Program-made: the position numbers and the translations under genes | In this document: in pieces, positions 25,123 to 35,439 of the stretch | How the letters are laid out: each line of letters begins with the position of its first letter | How positions within the stretch are numbered: position 1 is the first letter of the stretch | Notes under the pieces: model-generated | Databases searched by the model: none | Told to the model about the DNA's origin: nothing | The model's input: only the letters and a program-made list of their open reading frames with translations | Origin: Gemmatimonadota bacterium | Lineage (GTDB): Bacteria; Gemmatimonadota; Gemmatimonadetes; Palauibacterales; Palauibacteraceae | Reading direction: 5' to 3' | DNA: 37,527 bases | NCBI GenBank assembly: GCA_022360695.1 | Contig: JAKSCH010000050.1 | Coordinates: 1-37,527, forward strand

Positions 25123-26331
25123 TTGAGGCGTATACAGCTGACAACCGCGGGCGAGTCGCACGGACCCGCGATCGTGTCGATCCTCGCCGGGATGCCGGCC
25201 GGTCTCCCCCTCGGCCCGGATGACGTGGCTCGCGAGCTCGTCCGACGGCAGGGCGGGCACGGCCGGGGTGGCCGGATGATGATCGAGGACGACGTGGGCG
25301 AGATCTTCGCCGGGGTCCGTCTCGGCCAGACGATCGGCGGTCCCATCGCGATCCGCATCCCGAACCGCGATTTCCGGAATTGGACCGAGGCGATGGCGGT
25401 CGAGGCGCCCCGGACGGAGGACGAGGAGCTGCTCCGCCGCGTCCACCTGCCGAGACCGGGGCACGCGGACCTGGTCGGGATGATCAAGTACGGGCGCGAC
25501 GACGCGCGCGACATCCTCGAGCGCGCGAGCGCGCGTGAGACCGCCGCACGGGTCGCCGCGGGGGCGATCGCGAAACGTCTCCTGGAGGAGTTCGGCGTCC
25601 GCGTGGAGAGTCACGTCGTGCGGATCGGGCCCGTCGCGGCGGATCCACCGCGCCGGCTCCCTGACGACATCGAGTCGACGGCCGATGCCTCTCCGGTTCG
25701 GTGTCTCGACGAAAGCGCGGCCGACCGAATGGTCGAGGCCATCGACGAGGCTCGGCGCGCGGGCGACTCGCTCGGGGGGGTGTTCGAGGTCGTAGCGCGT
25801 GGCCTTCCGGTCGGGCTGGGCAGCCACGTGAGCGGTGACTCGCGACTGGGAGGGCGGATCGCCGGGGCGCTCATGTCCATCCATGCGATGAAGGGCGTCG
25901 AGATCGGCATGGGATTCGAGGCGGCAGCTACGCTGGGCTCGGGTGTGCACGATGAGATCGAGCGCGATCCGAGCCGCGCGCGGACCGGCGGCTACCGACG
26001 TCGTCGCAACAACGCGGGTGGCCTGGAGGGCGGCATCACGACGGGGGAGCCGGTCGTGGCGCGCGTGGCCATGAAGCCGCTGAGCTCGCTCCGTCGGCCG
26101 CTCGACAGCGTCGACACGCGGACGGGGGAGCCGGCGAAGGCGATCCGCGAGCGGAGCGACGTCTGCGCGGTCCCGGCGGCGGCGATCGTGGGCGAGGCGA
26201 TGCTCGCGCTCGTGTTGGCGGATGCCTGGATCGAGAAGTTCGGCGGGGATTCCCTCGAAGAGATGCGCGCGAACTTCGACGCCTACCTCGCTCGTCTCGC
26301 GCCCCCGGAGACGGAGTCGCCCGAGGGGTGA
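25123..26331 (+). CDS. aroC: Chorismate synthase
   Basis: LRRIQLTTAGESHGPAIVSILAGMPAGLPL, RRRNNAGGLEGGITTGEPVVARVAMKP; probable TTG start at 25123 in the 25060 ORF. Confidence 0.94.
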   Translation: MRRIQLTTAGESHGPAIVSILAGMPAGLPLGPDDVARELVRRQGGHGRGGRMMIEDDVGEIFAGVRLGQTIGGPIAIRIPNRDFRNWTEAMAVEAPRTEDEELLRRVHLPRPGHADLVGMIKYGRDDARDILERASARETAARVAAGAIAKRLLEEFGVRVESHVVRIGPVAADPPRRLPDDIESTADASPVRCLDESAADRMVEAIDEARRAGDSLGGVFEVVARGLPVGLGSHVSGDSRLGGRIAGALMSIHAMKGVEIGMGFEAAATLGSGVHDEIERDPSRARTGGYRRRRNNAGGLEGGITTGEPVVARVAMKPLSSLRRPLDSVDTRTGEPAKAIRERSDVCAVPAAAIVGEAMLALVLADAWIEKFGGDSLEEMRANFDAYLARLAPPETESPEG

Positions 26332-26849
26332 TCGAGGCCGTTCGTAGCGTGTGGCTGGTCGGCTTGTCGGGCTCCGGGAAGTCGACGACCGGTCCGCTGG
26401 TGGCCGATCGGATCGGGTTCGACTTCGTCGACCTCGATGCCCAGATCCAGCGGAAGACCGGCGAAACGATCCCTCAGATCTTCCGTACGGGCGGAGAGCC
26501 GCGGTTCCGCCGGCTGGAGGCCGCGGCGACGAGCGAGATCGCCACCCTGGCCGGCGTGGTCGTGGCGACGGGCGGAGGCTGGATGGCCCGGTCGGACGTG
26601 GAACGTGTCGGGGAGGGCCGCGTACGAGTTTGGTTGCGCGTCAGCCCGGAGGTCGCGATCCATCGGCTGGGCGACGGCGTCGGGAGCGGCCGACCGCTCC
26701 TCGACGCTCCGGACCCCGAGGCGGCGCTTACGGCGCTCTACCGGGCCCGAAAGCCGGCGTACGCCGAGGCGGAGCTGTCGGTCGAGACGGACGGTCGGTC
26801 GCCGGTTGAGGTTGCGGAGGAAGTCGTCCGGAGGTTAGAAGGGTGTTGA
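26328..26849 (+). CDS. aroK: Shikimate kinase
   Basis: Walker A GLSGSGKSTTG, FVDLDAQIQRKTG, FRRLEAAA, VVATGGGWM; overlaps aroC stop. Confidence 0.92.
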   Translation: MIEAVRSVWLVGLSGSGKSTTGPLVADRIGFDFVDLDAQIQRKTGETIPQIFRTGGEPRFRRLEAAATSEIATLAGVVVATGGGWMARSDVERVGEGRVRVWLRVSPEVAIHRLGDGVGSGRPLLDAPDPEAALTALYRARKPAYAEAELSVETDGRSPVEVAEEVVRRLEGC

Positions 26850-27136
26850 AGAAGTACGGCGGGTCGCGTTCCGAGCGCCACGGCCCCGGATCCGAGGCAG
26901 AACGGCGCAGGCATAGCCAAAGCTACGTCGAGCCGGTCGAACGACGGAGACGGGGCCGTGCCGCCGGAACCGGGCGGCACGGATGCCCGGGCAACGAGGT
27001 GAACGGCGCATGGGTGTCGCGGATTGATCCGTCGTCGTTCCTCCTCGCCGTAGCGCTGCTACGACTCGTCGTCTCTCCTTGCCTGAACCACGCGAGACCC
27101 ATGCGCGCGACCCGCCGTACTTCTTCAACACCCTTC
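26838..27136. repeat. 299-bp palindromic repeat element with perfect 31-bp terminal inverted repeats and internal hairpins
   Basis: GAAGGGTGTTGAAGAAGTACGGCGGGTCGCG (26838-26868) / CGCGACCCGCCGTACTTCTTCAACACCCTTC (27106-27136); internal CACGGCCCCG/CGGGGCCGTG, CCGTGCCGCC/GGCGGCACGG, CGTAGC-GCT-GCTACG (27049-27063). Confidence 0.93.
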
Positions 27137-27190
27137 GGGGAAGGCGCGGGCAAGACCATCACTCCTGAGCGGGAGATCGAGAAGAGCTAG

Positions 27191-29860
27191 ATGGATTTGG
27201 TGATCGTCGAGTCGCCGGCGAAGGCGCGGACATTGGAGGGGTATCTGGGATCCGGCTACCGAGTCGAGGCATCGGTGGGTCACGTCCGCGATCTGCCCAA
27301 GAGCGGATTGGGCGTGGACGTGGAGAGCGGGTTCGAGCCCGAGTACGTGACCATCGACGGCAAGGGGCCCGTGCTCAAGAAGCTGCGCACCGCCGCCAAG
27401 GAAGCGGAATCCGTGCTGCTCGCCACCGACCCCGATCGAGAAGGGGAGGCGATCGCCTACCACATCGCCGAAGTCTTGGGTGCGTCCAAGAAGGGCGCCG
27501 CGGAACGATTTCGGCGGATCACGTTCAACGAGATCACCAAGACCGCGGTTCTCGCCGCGCTCGAGACGCCCGGAGAGCTCGACCGGAATCGCATCGAGGC
27601 GCAGCAAGCGCGTCGTATCCTGGATCGTCTCGTAGGCTACAAGCTCTCGCCGCTTCTCTGGAAGAAGATCAGCCCCGGCTTGTCCGCCGGACGCGTGCAA
27701 TCGGTAGCGGTGCGGCTCCTCGTCGAGCGAGAACGGGAGCGTCGCGCGTTCCACAGCGCCTCGTTCTGGGATCTGCGGGCCCAGCTCGTCGCGGAAGGCC
27801 GAGAGTTCAGGGCGGATCTCACGGCGCTCGACGACGTCCCGGTGGCGACCGGTCGCGATTTCGACGAGCGGACCGGCGAGCTCAAGAAGGGGCGGCAGGT
27901 CGCGCTGCTCGACGAGGACGCCGCCAACGAGCTCCGCGATGCGCTCGTCGACGAGACGTTCCGCGTCCGTTCGCTCGAGGAGAAGAAGTCGAAACGGAGC
28001 CCGTACGCCCCGTTCACGACCGCCACGCTCCAGCAAGAGGCCAACCGCAAGCTGAACCTCGGAGCCCGCGAGACCATGCGGATCGCGCAGGGGCTGTACG
28101 AGGATGGACTCATCACCTATATGCGCACGGACTCGGTGCAGCTTTCGGAGGACGCGATCTCCGCGATCCGGACGCGCGTGGATGCCCGATACGGGGCCGA
28201 ATACCTGAGCCCGGAGCCCCGCCGGTTCCAGACCAAGTCGAAGAGCGCACAGGAGGCCCACGAGGCGATCCGACCGGCCGGGACCGAGATGCCCACCGCG
28301 AAGGAGCTCGGGCTCTCCAGCAAGCGTGCCGCGCTGTACGACCTCATCTGGAAACGTACGATCGCGACCCAGATGGCCGATGTCCGTCAACGGCACCTGA
28401 CGGCCCTGATCGAGGCCGGCGCAGCGCTGTTCCGCGCCACGGGGAAGGTGATCGAGTTCGCCGGCTTCTTCCGGGCCTACGTCGAGGGGTCCGACGACCC
28501 GACCGCGGCGCTCGAGGATCAAGAGGTCGTCCTCCCTGCGCTCGAGGAAGGTCAGGAGCTCGACTGCAAGGAGCTCGAGGCGCTTCACCACGAGACCAAG
28601 CCACCGGCGCGCTTCACGGATGCGACGCTGGTCAAGGAGCTGGAGGCGGATGGCATCGGTCGCCCGTCGACCTACGCCTCGATCATCTCGACGATCCTCG
28701 ACCGCGAGTACGCCGAACGGAAGAACAAGCAGCTCATTCCCACGTTCGTCGCCTTCGCCGTCACGGCCCTTCTCGAGCAGCACTTCCCGGATCTGGTCGA
28801 TACCGGCTTCACGGCGGACATGGAGGGATCGCTCGACGAGATCGCGCGCGGTCGCCAGGACTGGCGCACCTATCTGGGCGACTTCTACAGCGGTGACGAC
28901 GGGTTTGAGGCACGCGTCCTGGACCGCGAGGGCGCGATCGACCCGCGCGAGGCGTCGACGGTCACGCTTCGTGACCTGAGCCCGAGGATTCGGATCGGAC
29001 GCTACGGCCCGTTCCTGGAGCTGATCCGCGATGAGAACCGGATGACGGCGCCGCTCCCCGAGGGCGTCCCCCCGGCGGACTTGGCCGAGGCTGCGGCGAT
29101 CGAGATCCTGGAGCGCCGCGCCGAGGGGCCCGATCAGCTGGGGGTCGACCCCGAGACCGGTGAGCCGATCTATTTGATGACGGGTCGCTTCGGCCCCTAC
29201 GTACAGCGGGGCGAGATGGTCGAGGGCGGTGACAAGCCCAAGCGGGCCTCGATCCCCGAGAAGGTGCCGTACGACGACATGACGCTGGAGATCGCGCTCA
29301 AGCTGCTCGCGATGCCGGCGGAGCTCGGGACGCACCCGGCGGACGGCAAACCGGTCAAGGTCGGCATCGGACGCTACGGACCCTACGTCGTCCACGAAGG
29401 GGACTACCGCTCGCTCACCGAGACGGACGATCCCCTCACCGTGACCATCGACCGAGCGCTCGAGCTGCTCGCGATGCCGAAGCGCCGCGGTCGACGAGCG
29501 GCCGCGAAGCCCGTACGAGAGGTGGGGAAGCACCCGGACGACGATCAGCCGATCGGGCTCTACAACGGCCGCTACGGACCCTACGTCAAACACGGGAAAG
29601 TGAACGCGTCGCTCCCGAAGGGGATCGAGCCCGAAGACGTCACGGTTCCGATCGCGCTCGAGCTTTTGCAGAAGCGAATCGAGCGGGACGCCGCGAAGAA
29701 GGGCAAGAAGAGGACGACGACGAAAAAGAAGACGGCCAAGAAGACCACCGCCAAGAAGACCCCGAAGAAAGCCGCGTCCAAGACTACGCGCGCGACGTCG
29801 ACCGCCGAGAAACCCAGCGCGAAGAAGTCGAGCGGGGCCGAGAAGACGTCGAAGAAATGA
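27191..29860 (+). CDS. topA: DNA topoisomerase I with Lys-rich C-terminal tail
   Basis: MDLVIVESPAKARTLEGYLG, TDPDREGEAIAYHIAE, active-site region GLITYMRTDS, four GRYGPYV-type repeats, terminal KKTAKKTTAKKTPKKAASK. Confidence 0.96.
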   Translation: MDLVIVESPAKARTLEGYLGSGYRVEASVGHVRDLPKSGLGVDVESGFEPEYVTIDGKGPVLKKLRTAAKEAESVLLATDPDREGEAIAYHIAEVLGASKKGAAERFRRITFNEITKTAVLAALETPGELDRNRIEAQQARRILDRLVGYKLSPLLWKKISPGLSAGRVQSVAVRLLVERERERRAFHSASFWDLRAQLVAEGREFRADLTALDDVPVATGRDFDERTGELKKGRQVALLDEDAANELRDALVDETFRVRSLEEKKSKRSPYAPFTTATLQQEANRKLNLGARETMRIAQGLYEDGLITYMRTDSVQLSEDAISAIRTRVDARYGAEYLSPEPRRFQTKSKSAQEAHEAIRPAGTEMPTAKELGLSSKRAALYDLIWKRTIATQMADVRQRHLTALIEAGAALFRATGKVIEFAGFFRAYVEGSDDPTAALEDQEVVLPALEEGQELDCKELEALHHETKPPARFTDATLVKELEADGIGRPSTYASIISTILDREYAERKNKQLIPTFVAFAVTALLEQHFPDLVDTGFTADMEGSLDEIARGRQDWRTYLGDFYSGDDGFEARVLDREGAIDPREASTVTLRDLSPRIRIGRYGPFLELIRDENRMTAPLPEGVPPADLAEAAAIEILERRAEGPDQLGVDPETGEPIYLMTGRFGPYVQRGEMVEGGDKPKRASIPEKVPYDDMTLEIALKLLAMPAELGTHPADGKPVKVGIGRYGPYVVHEGDYRSLTETDDPLTVTIDRALELLAMPKRRGRRAAAKPVREVGKHPDDDQPIGLYNGRYGPYVKHGKVNASLPKGIEPEDVTVPIALELLQKRIERDAAKKGKKRTTTKKKTAKKTTAKKTPKKAASKTTRATSTAEKPSAKKSSGAEKTSKK

Positions 29861-30810
29861 CGCGACACGTCGCACCCGCGGGCTCGCGGGGGCGAGCCGA
29901 AGTCGAGTGGCTGGAGGACTTCCTTCGGTACGCAGAGCGCGAGCGCCGTCTCTCCCCCAACACCGTCGCGGCGTACCGCCGCGACCTCGAGCAGCTCGCC
30001 GCGTTTCTCGCCAGCACCGAAGCGGTTGACGGGGGTCGGGACCCGATCTGGGCGCGCGTCGATCGGCTCGCGATCCGCGGGTTTCTCGGACAGCTCGAGA
30101 GCCGCGGTCTCGGGCGCGCGACAATCCAACGGAAGCTCGCGGCCGTCCGCGCGTTGTACGCGTTTCTCCATAGAACGGACCGCCTGACCTCGAACCCGGC
30201 GCGGCTCGTCCGCTCGCCGAAGCGGGAGCGATCGCTCCCGGGCTTCCTGGGGGAGGAAAAGGCACGCGAGCTGTTCGACCGGATCGGAGACGAGGCGGCG
30301 GCCTCCGAGGATCCGCTCGTCCTCCGTCGTTGGGCGCTGCTCGAGCTCCTGTACTCGTGCGGCCTTCGGTTGGGCGAGATCCACGGGCTCGACGTGGCGG
30401 ATGCCGATCTACACGACCGACAGGTGCGGGTGGTCGGCAAGGGCGCGAAGGAGCGGATCGTACCGCTCGGTGGCCGCGCGGCCGGCGCGATCGAGACATA
30501 TCTCGAGGCTCGCCCGTCCGTCGAGACGCGGGCCTTGTTCGTCTCCATGCGTGGAACTCGTCTATCGCGACGGCAGATCCAGCGCGACGTGACCGCCGCG
30601 CTCGCCGGCGTCGCCGACGGTGAACGGCTGACGGTCCACTCGCTGAGGCATACGTTCGCGACCCATCTGCTCGATCGGGGGGCGGACCTCGTGTCGGTCA
30701 AGGAGATGCTCGGGCATGCGAGCTTGAGCACGACCCGGATCTACACGCACACGTCCGTCGAACGGCTCAAGCGGGTGCACTCCCAGGCTCACCCGCGAGG
30801 AGGGGGATGA
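29857..30810 (+). CDS. xerC: Tyrosine recombinase XerC
   Basis: [53 protein letters not shown]; between topA and hslV. Confidence 0.92.
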   Translation: MTRHVAPAGSRGRAEVEWLEDFLRYAERERRLSPNTVAAYRRDLEQLAAFLASTEAVDGGRDPIWARVDRLAIRGFLGQLESRGLGRATIQRKLAAVRALYAFLHRTDRLTSNPARLVRSPKRERSLPGFLGEEKARELFDRIGDEAAASEDPLVLRRWALLELLYSCGLRLGEIHGLDVADADLHDRQVRVVGKGAKERIVPLGGRAAGAIETYLEARPSVETRALFVSMRGTRLSRRQIQRDVTAALAGVADGERLTVHSLRHTFATHLLDRGADLVSVKEMLGHASLSTTRIYTHTSVERLKRVHSQAHPRGGG

Positions 30811-31349
30811 TGGAACGGATCCGCGCCACGACGATCCTTTGCGTACGGAAGGGTGAGGACGTGGCCATGGCGGGTGATGGACAGGTGACGATGGGCGACA
30901 CCGTGGTCAAGGCGCGGGCGAGCAAGCTTCGCACGATGCGCGATGGGAAGATCCTGGCGGGGTTCGCGGGTGGCGTCGCCGACGCGCTCACGCTGTTCGA
31001 GAAATTCGAATCGCAGCTCGAACGACACCCCAAGAACCTGACACGCGCGGCCGTCGAGCTCGCCAAGGAATGGCGAAGCGATCGCTATCTTCGAAGGCTC
31101 GAGGCGCTGCTCGCGGTGGCGGACCGAGAGGCGAGCCTGCTGATCGCCGGCACGGGCGAAGTGATCGAGCCGGACGACGGGATCCTCGCGCTCGGCTCGG
31201 GCGGATCGTACGCGCTGGCGGCGGCCCGCGCCCTGTCACGACACACGGAGCTCACCGCGGCCGAGGTGGCCCGGCGGGGTCTGGAGATCGCGGCGGAGAT
31301 CTGCGTATACACGAATTCCGAGCTCACGCTGCTCGAACTGACGGAGTAG
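30807..31349 (+). CDS. hslV: ATP-dependent protease subunit HslV
   Basis: [39 protein letters not shown]; overlaps xerC stop. Confidence 0.96.
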   Translation: MMERIRATTILCVRKGEDVAMAGDGQVTMGDTVVKARASKLRTMRDGKILAGFAGGVADALTLFEKFESQLERHPKNLTRAAVELAKEWRSDRYLRRLEALLAVADREASLLIAGTGEVIEPDDGILALGSGGSYALAAARALSRHTELTAAEVARRGLEIAAEICVYTNSELTLLELTE

Positions 31350-31356
31350 GGACGTC

Positions 31357-32835
<1,479 letters not shown>

Positions 32836-32890
32836 CTTCGACCGACCGTCGATGAGCTCGACCTCGAACCTCCCACCACCAGGAGTAGGC

Positions 32891-33802
32891 ATGGATGCAG
32901 CGGGACACTTCCTCTCGATCGCCGACTGGTCGACGGAGCGACTCACGCAGGCGCTCGATCTGGCCGATCGCCTCAAGGCGGATCCGGCGAGCGCCGGGCG
33001 GCCGCTGGCCGGGAAGACGTTGGCGATGCTCTTCACGAAGAGCTCGACGCGAACCCGCGTCTCGTTCGAGGTCGGTGCGCACCAATTGGGCGGGCAGGCG
33101 CTGTTTTTATCGGCTCGCGACATCCAGCTCGGTCGGGGGGAGCCCATCGCCGATACCGCTCGAGTGCTGTCGCGCTACGTACACGGGATCATGATCCGCA
33201 CGTTCGACCAGGAAGACGTCGTCGCGCTGGCCGAGCACGGGACGATCCCGGTCATCAACGGTCTGACGGATCTCTTGCACCCCTGTCAGATCATGGCCGA
33301 CGTGCAGACGATTCGGGAGGAGTTCGGCCCCGATCTGTCGGGAGTCACCGTGGCCTGGATCGGCGACGGGAACAACATGGCGAACTCCTGGCTCAACGCG
33401 GCCGCGCGTCTCGGGTTTTCGCTACGTCTCGCGTGCCCGGAGGGCTACGAGCCGGATGCGGCGACGCTCGAGGCGGCGCGGGACGCGACGTCCGTCGAGC
33501 TCGTGCGCGATCCGGCGGAGGCCGCGGTCGGGGCCCGGGTCGTCACGACCGACGTGTGGGCCTCGATGGGGCAGGAGGAAGAGGCGGCCGAGCGGGCGCG
33601 GGCGTTCGACGGCTACCACGTCGACGCGGAGATCATGTCGAACGCGACCGAAGATGCGATCTTCCTCCATTGCCTCCCGGCGCACCGCGGCGAGGAGGTC
33701 GCCGCGGAGGTCATCGATGGCCCGGCGTCTCGCGTGTGGGATGAAGCCGAGAATCGACTCCACGCGCAAAAGGCGATCCTCGCCATGCTGATGGGCGGCT
33801 AG
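32891..33802 (+). CDS. argF: Ornithine carbamoyltransferase
   Basis: KSSTRTRVSFEVGAHQLGG, LTDLLHPCQIMADVQTI, HCLPAHRGEEV; AGGAG before the ATG at 32891 (alternative upstream ATG at 32852). Confidence 0.94.
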   Translation: MDAAGHFLSIADWSTERLTQALDLADRLKADPASAGRPLAGKTLAMLFTKSSTRTRVSFEVGAHQLGGQALFLSARDIQLGRGEPIADTARVLSRYVHGIMIRTFDQEDVVALAEHGTIPVINGLTDLLHPCQIMADVQTIREEFGPDLSGVTVAWIGDGNNMANSWLNAAARLGFSLRLACPEGYEPDAATLEAARDATSVELVRDPAEAAVGARVVTTDVWASMGQEEEAAERARAFDGYHVDAEIMSNATEDAIFLHCLPAHRGEEVAAEVIDGPASRVWDEAENRLHAQKAILAMLMGG

Positions 33803-33826
33803 GTCCGGAGACCGAAAGGGATCGAG

Positions 33827-34930
33827 GTGAGCGCAGAGGAACTGAAGAAGACGGCGTTGTTCGACGAGCACGTCCGTCTCAACGGGAAGCTCGTGCCCTT
33901 CGCCGGCTACGCGATGCCGGTTCAATACCCGAGCGGCATCCGCGCCGAGCACCAGGCGGTCCGCGAGACCGCAGGGTTGTTCGACGTGTCGCACATGGGG
34001 GAGTTCCGGATCCGGGGAGCCGATGCGTTGTCCTTCGTCTCCTACGCGACCACGAACGATCCGGGACAGCTCGCGGTCGGCGACGCGCAGTACAGCGCCA
34101 TGTGTCACGAATCGGGTGGGGTGGTCGACGATCTCCTGGTGTATCGCCTGGGCGAAGCGGATATCCGGCTCGTCGTCAACGCGGCGAACATGGAGAAGGA
34201 CTGGGATCACTTGTCGGGCATCGCGTCCTCGTTCGATGTGACCATGGAGGACGAGAGCGACGCGATCGGGCTCATCGCCCTTCAAGGCCCCTCCGCGGAG
34301 CGTCTCCTGGCCCCGCTGACCGAAGGCACCGACCTGGCGAGCATCGGCTACTACACGTTTGTAGAAGGTCGGATCGGCGACGGAGAGGGGGTGATCAGCC
34401 GCACGGGATACACCGGCGAGGATGGGTTCGAGCTCTATCTGCCCGCCTCCGAAGCGACCGCGGCGTGGCGTGCGTTGGAGGATGCCGGCGCCGTCCCCGC
34501 GGGTCTCGGGGCGCGGGACTCGCTCCGTCTCGAGATGGGATACGCGCTCTACGGGAACGACATCGATGACGAGACGACGGCGCTCGAGGCGGGTCTCGGC
34601 TGGTTGGTCAAGCTCGACAAGGGCGAGTTCGTCGGTCGCGAGGCGCTCGCCGCTCAGAAGGCCGACGGGCTGACCAAGCGGTTGCGAGGCATCCGTCTGC
34701 TGGAGCGCGGGTTCCCTCGACCCGGATACGATGTTCGGTGGGAAGGCGAGGTCGTCGGCCGAGTCCGGAGCGGCACGGTCAGCCCGACGCTCGGGCACGG
34801 GATCGCCACGGCATATCTCCCGGCCTCCTCGACGTTCGGCGATTCGGTGGAGATCCTCATCCGGGACGACGCGATCCCGGGCGAGGTGGTGCGCCCTCCC
34901 TTCTACGACGGCGGCTCGCTCAAGCGATGA
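33827..34930 (+). CDS. gcvT: Aminomethyltransferase (glycine cleavage T protein)
   Basis: [67 protein letters not shown] start. Confidence 0.95.
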   Translation: MSAEELKKTALFDEHVRLNGKLVPFAGYAMPVQYPSGIRAEHQAVRETAGLFDVSHMGEFRIRGADALSFVSYATTNDPGQLAVGDAQYSAMCHESGGVVDDLLVYRLGEADIRLVVNAANMEKDWDHLSGIASSFDVTMEDESDAIGLIALQGPSAERLLAPLTEGTDLASIGYYTFVEGRIGDGEGVISRTGYTGEDGFELYLPASEATAAWRALEDAGAVPAGLGARDSLRLEMGYALYGNDIDDETTALEAGLGWLVKLDKGEFVGREALAAQKADGLTKRLRGIRLLERGFPRPGYDVRWEGEVVGRVRSGTVSPTLGHGIATAYLPASSTFGDSVEILIRDDAIPGEVVRPPFYDGGSLKR

Positions 34931-35439
34931 CGCGATCCCCCCGGGTGGCCGTCCTCACCGTGTCCGATGGCGTCGCCGCGGGCGCGCGCGAAGATCTCTC
35001 CGGAGCTGCCATCCGCGAGTGGTTGGGGGAGCAGGACTACGAGCTCGCGTCCGCGGCCGTCGTACCGGATGAAACGCTCGCGATCGGCTCGCACCTCGCG
35101 GCATGGGCCGATTCGGACGACGTCGATTGCGTGCTGACGACCGGTGGAACCGGGCTGGGACCGCGTGACGTGACCCCGGAGGCGACACGAGCCGTGATCG
35201 AGCGAGAAGCGCCCGGGATCGCGGAGGCGATCCGCACGGCCGGTGCCGCGAGCACGGTCTTCGCGCCGCTCGCTCGCGGACTGGCGGGGGTTCGAGGGAG
35301 CACGCTCATCGTGAATCTGCCCGGTAGTCCGGGCGGCGTAGCCGACGGACTCGAAGTCCTGGCGCCGTTGCTCGACCACGCGGTGGATCTGTTGCGCGGA
35401 AGCACCGAGCACGCGGCCTCCGGACCGGAGACGTCCTGA
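34927..35439 (+). CDS. Molybdopterin adenylyltransferase/MoaB family protein
   Basis: [52 protein letters not shown] at 34927 overlaps gcvT stop. Confidence 0.9.
   Translation: MTRSPRVAVLTVSDGVAAGAREDLSGAAIREWLGEQDYELASAAVVPDETLAIGSHLAAWADSDDVDCVLTTGGTGLGPRDVTPEATRAVIEREAPGIAEAIRTAGAASTVFAPLARGLAGVRGSTLIVNLPGSPGGVADGLEVLAPLLDHAVDLLRGSTEHAASGPETS

Noticed and set aside
22699-25950. 1083-aa ORF on the minus strand
   Set aside because: Antisense to pilP, pilQ and aroC; His/Arg/Asp-rich low-complexity translation typical of shadow ORFs in GC-rich DNA.
27125-30499. 1124-aa ORF on the minus strand
   Set aside because: Lies opposite topA and xerC; composition is Arg/Leu/Gly-rich with no motifs, so a shadow ORF.
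29857-30810. XerC-like tyrosine recombinase as marker of an integrated element
   Set aside because: The topA-xerC-hslV-hslU order is a common housekeeping arrangement; no att sites, tRNA or cargo genes nearby.
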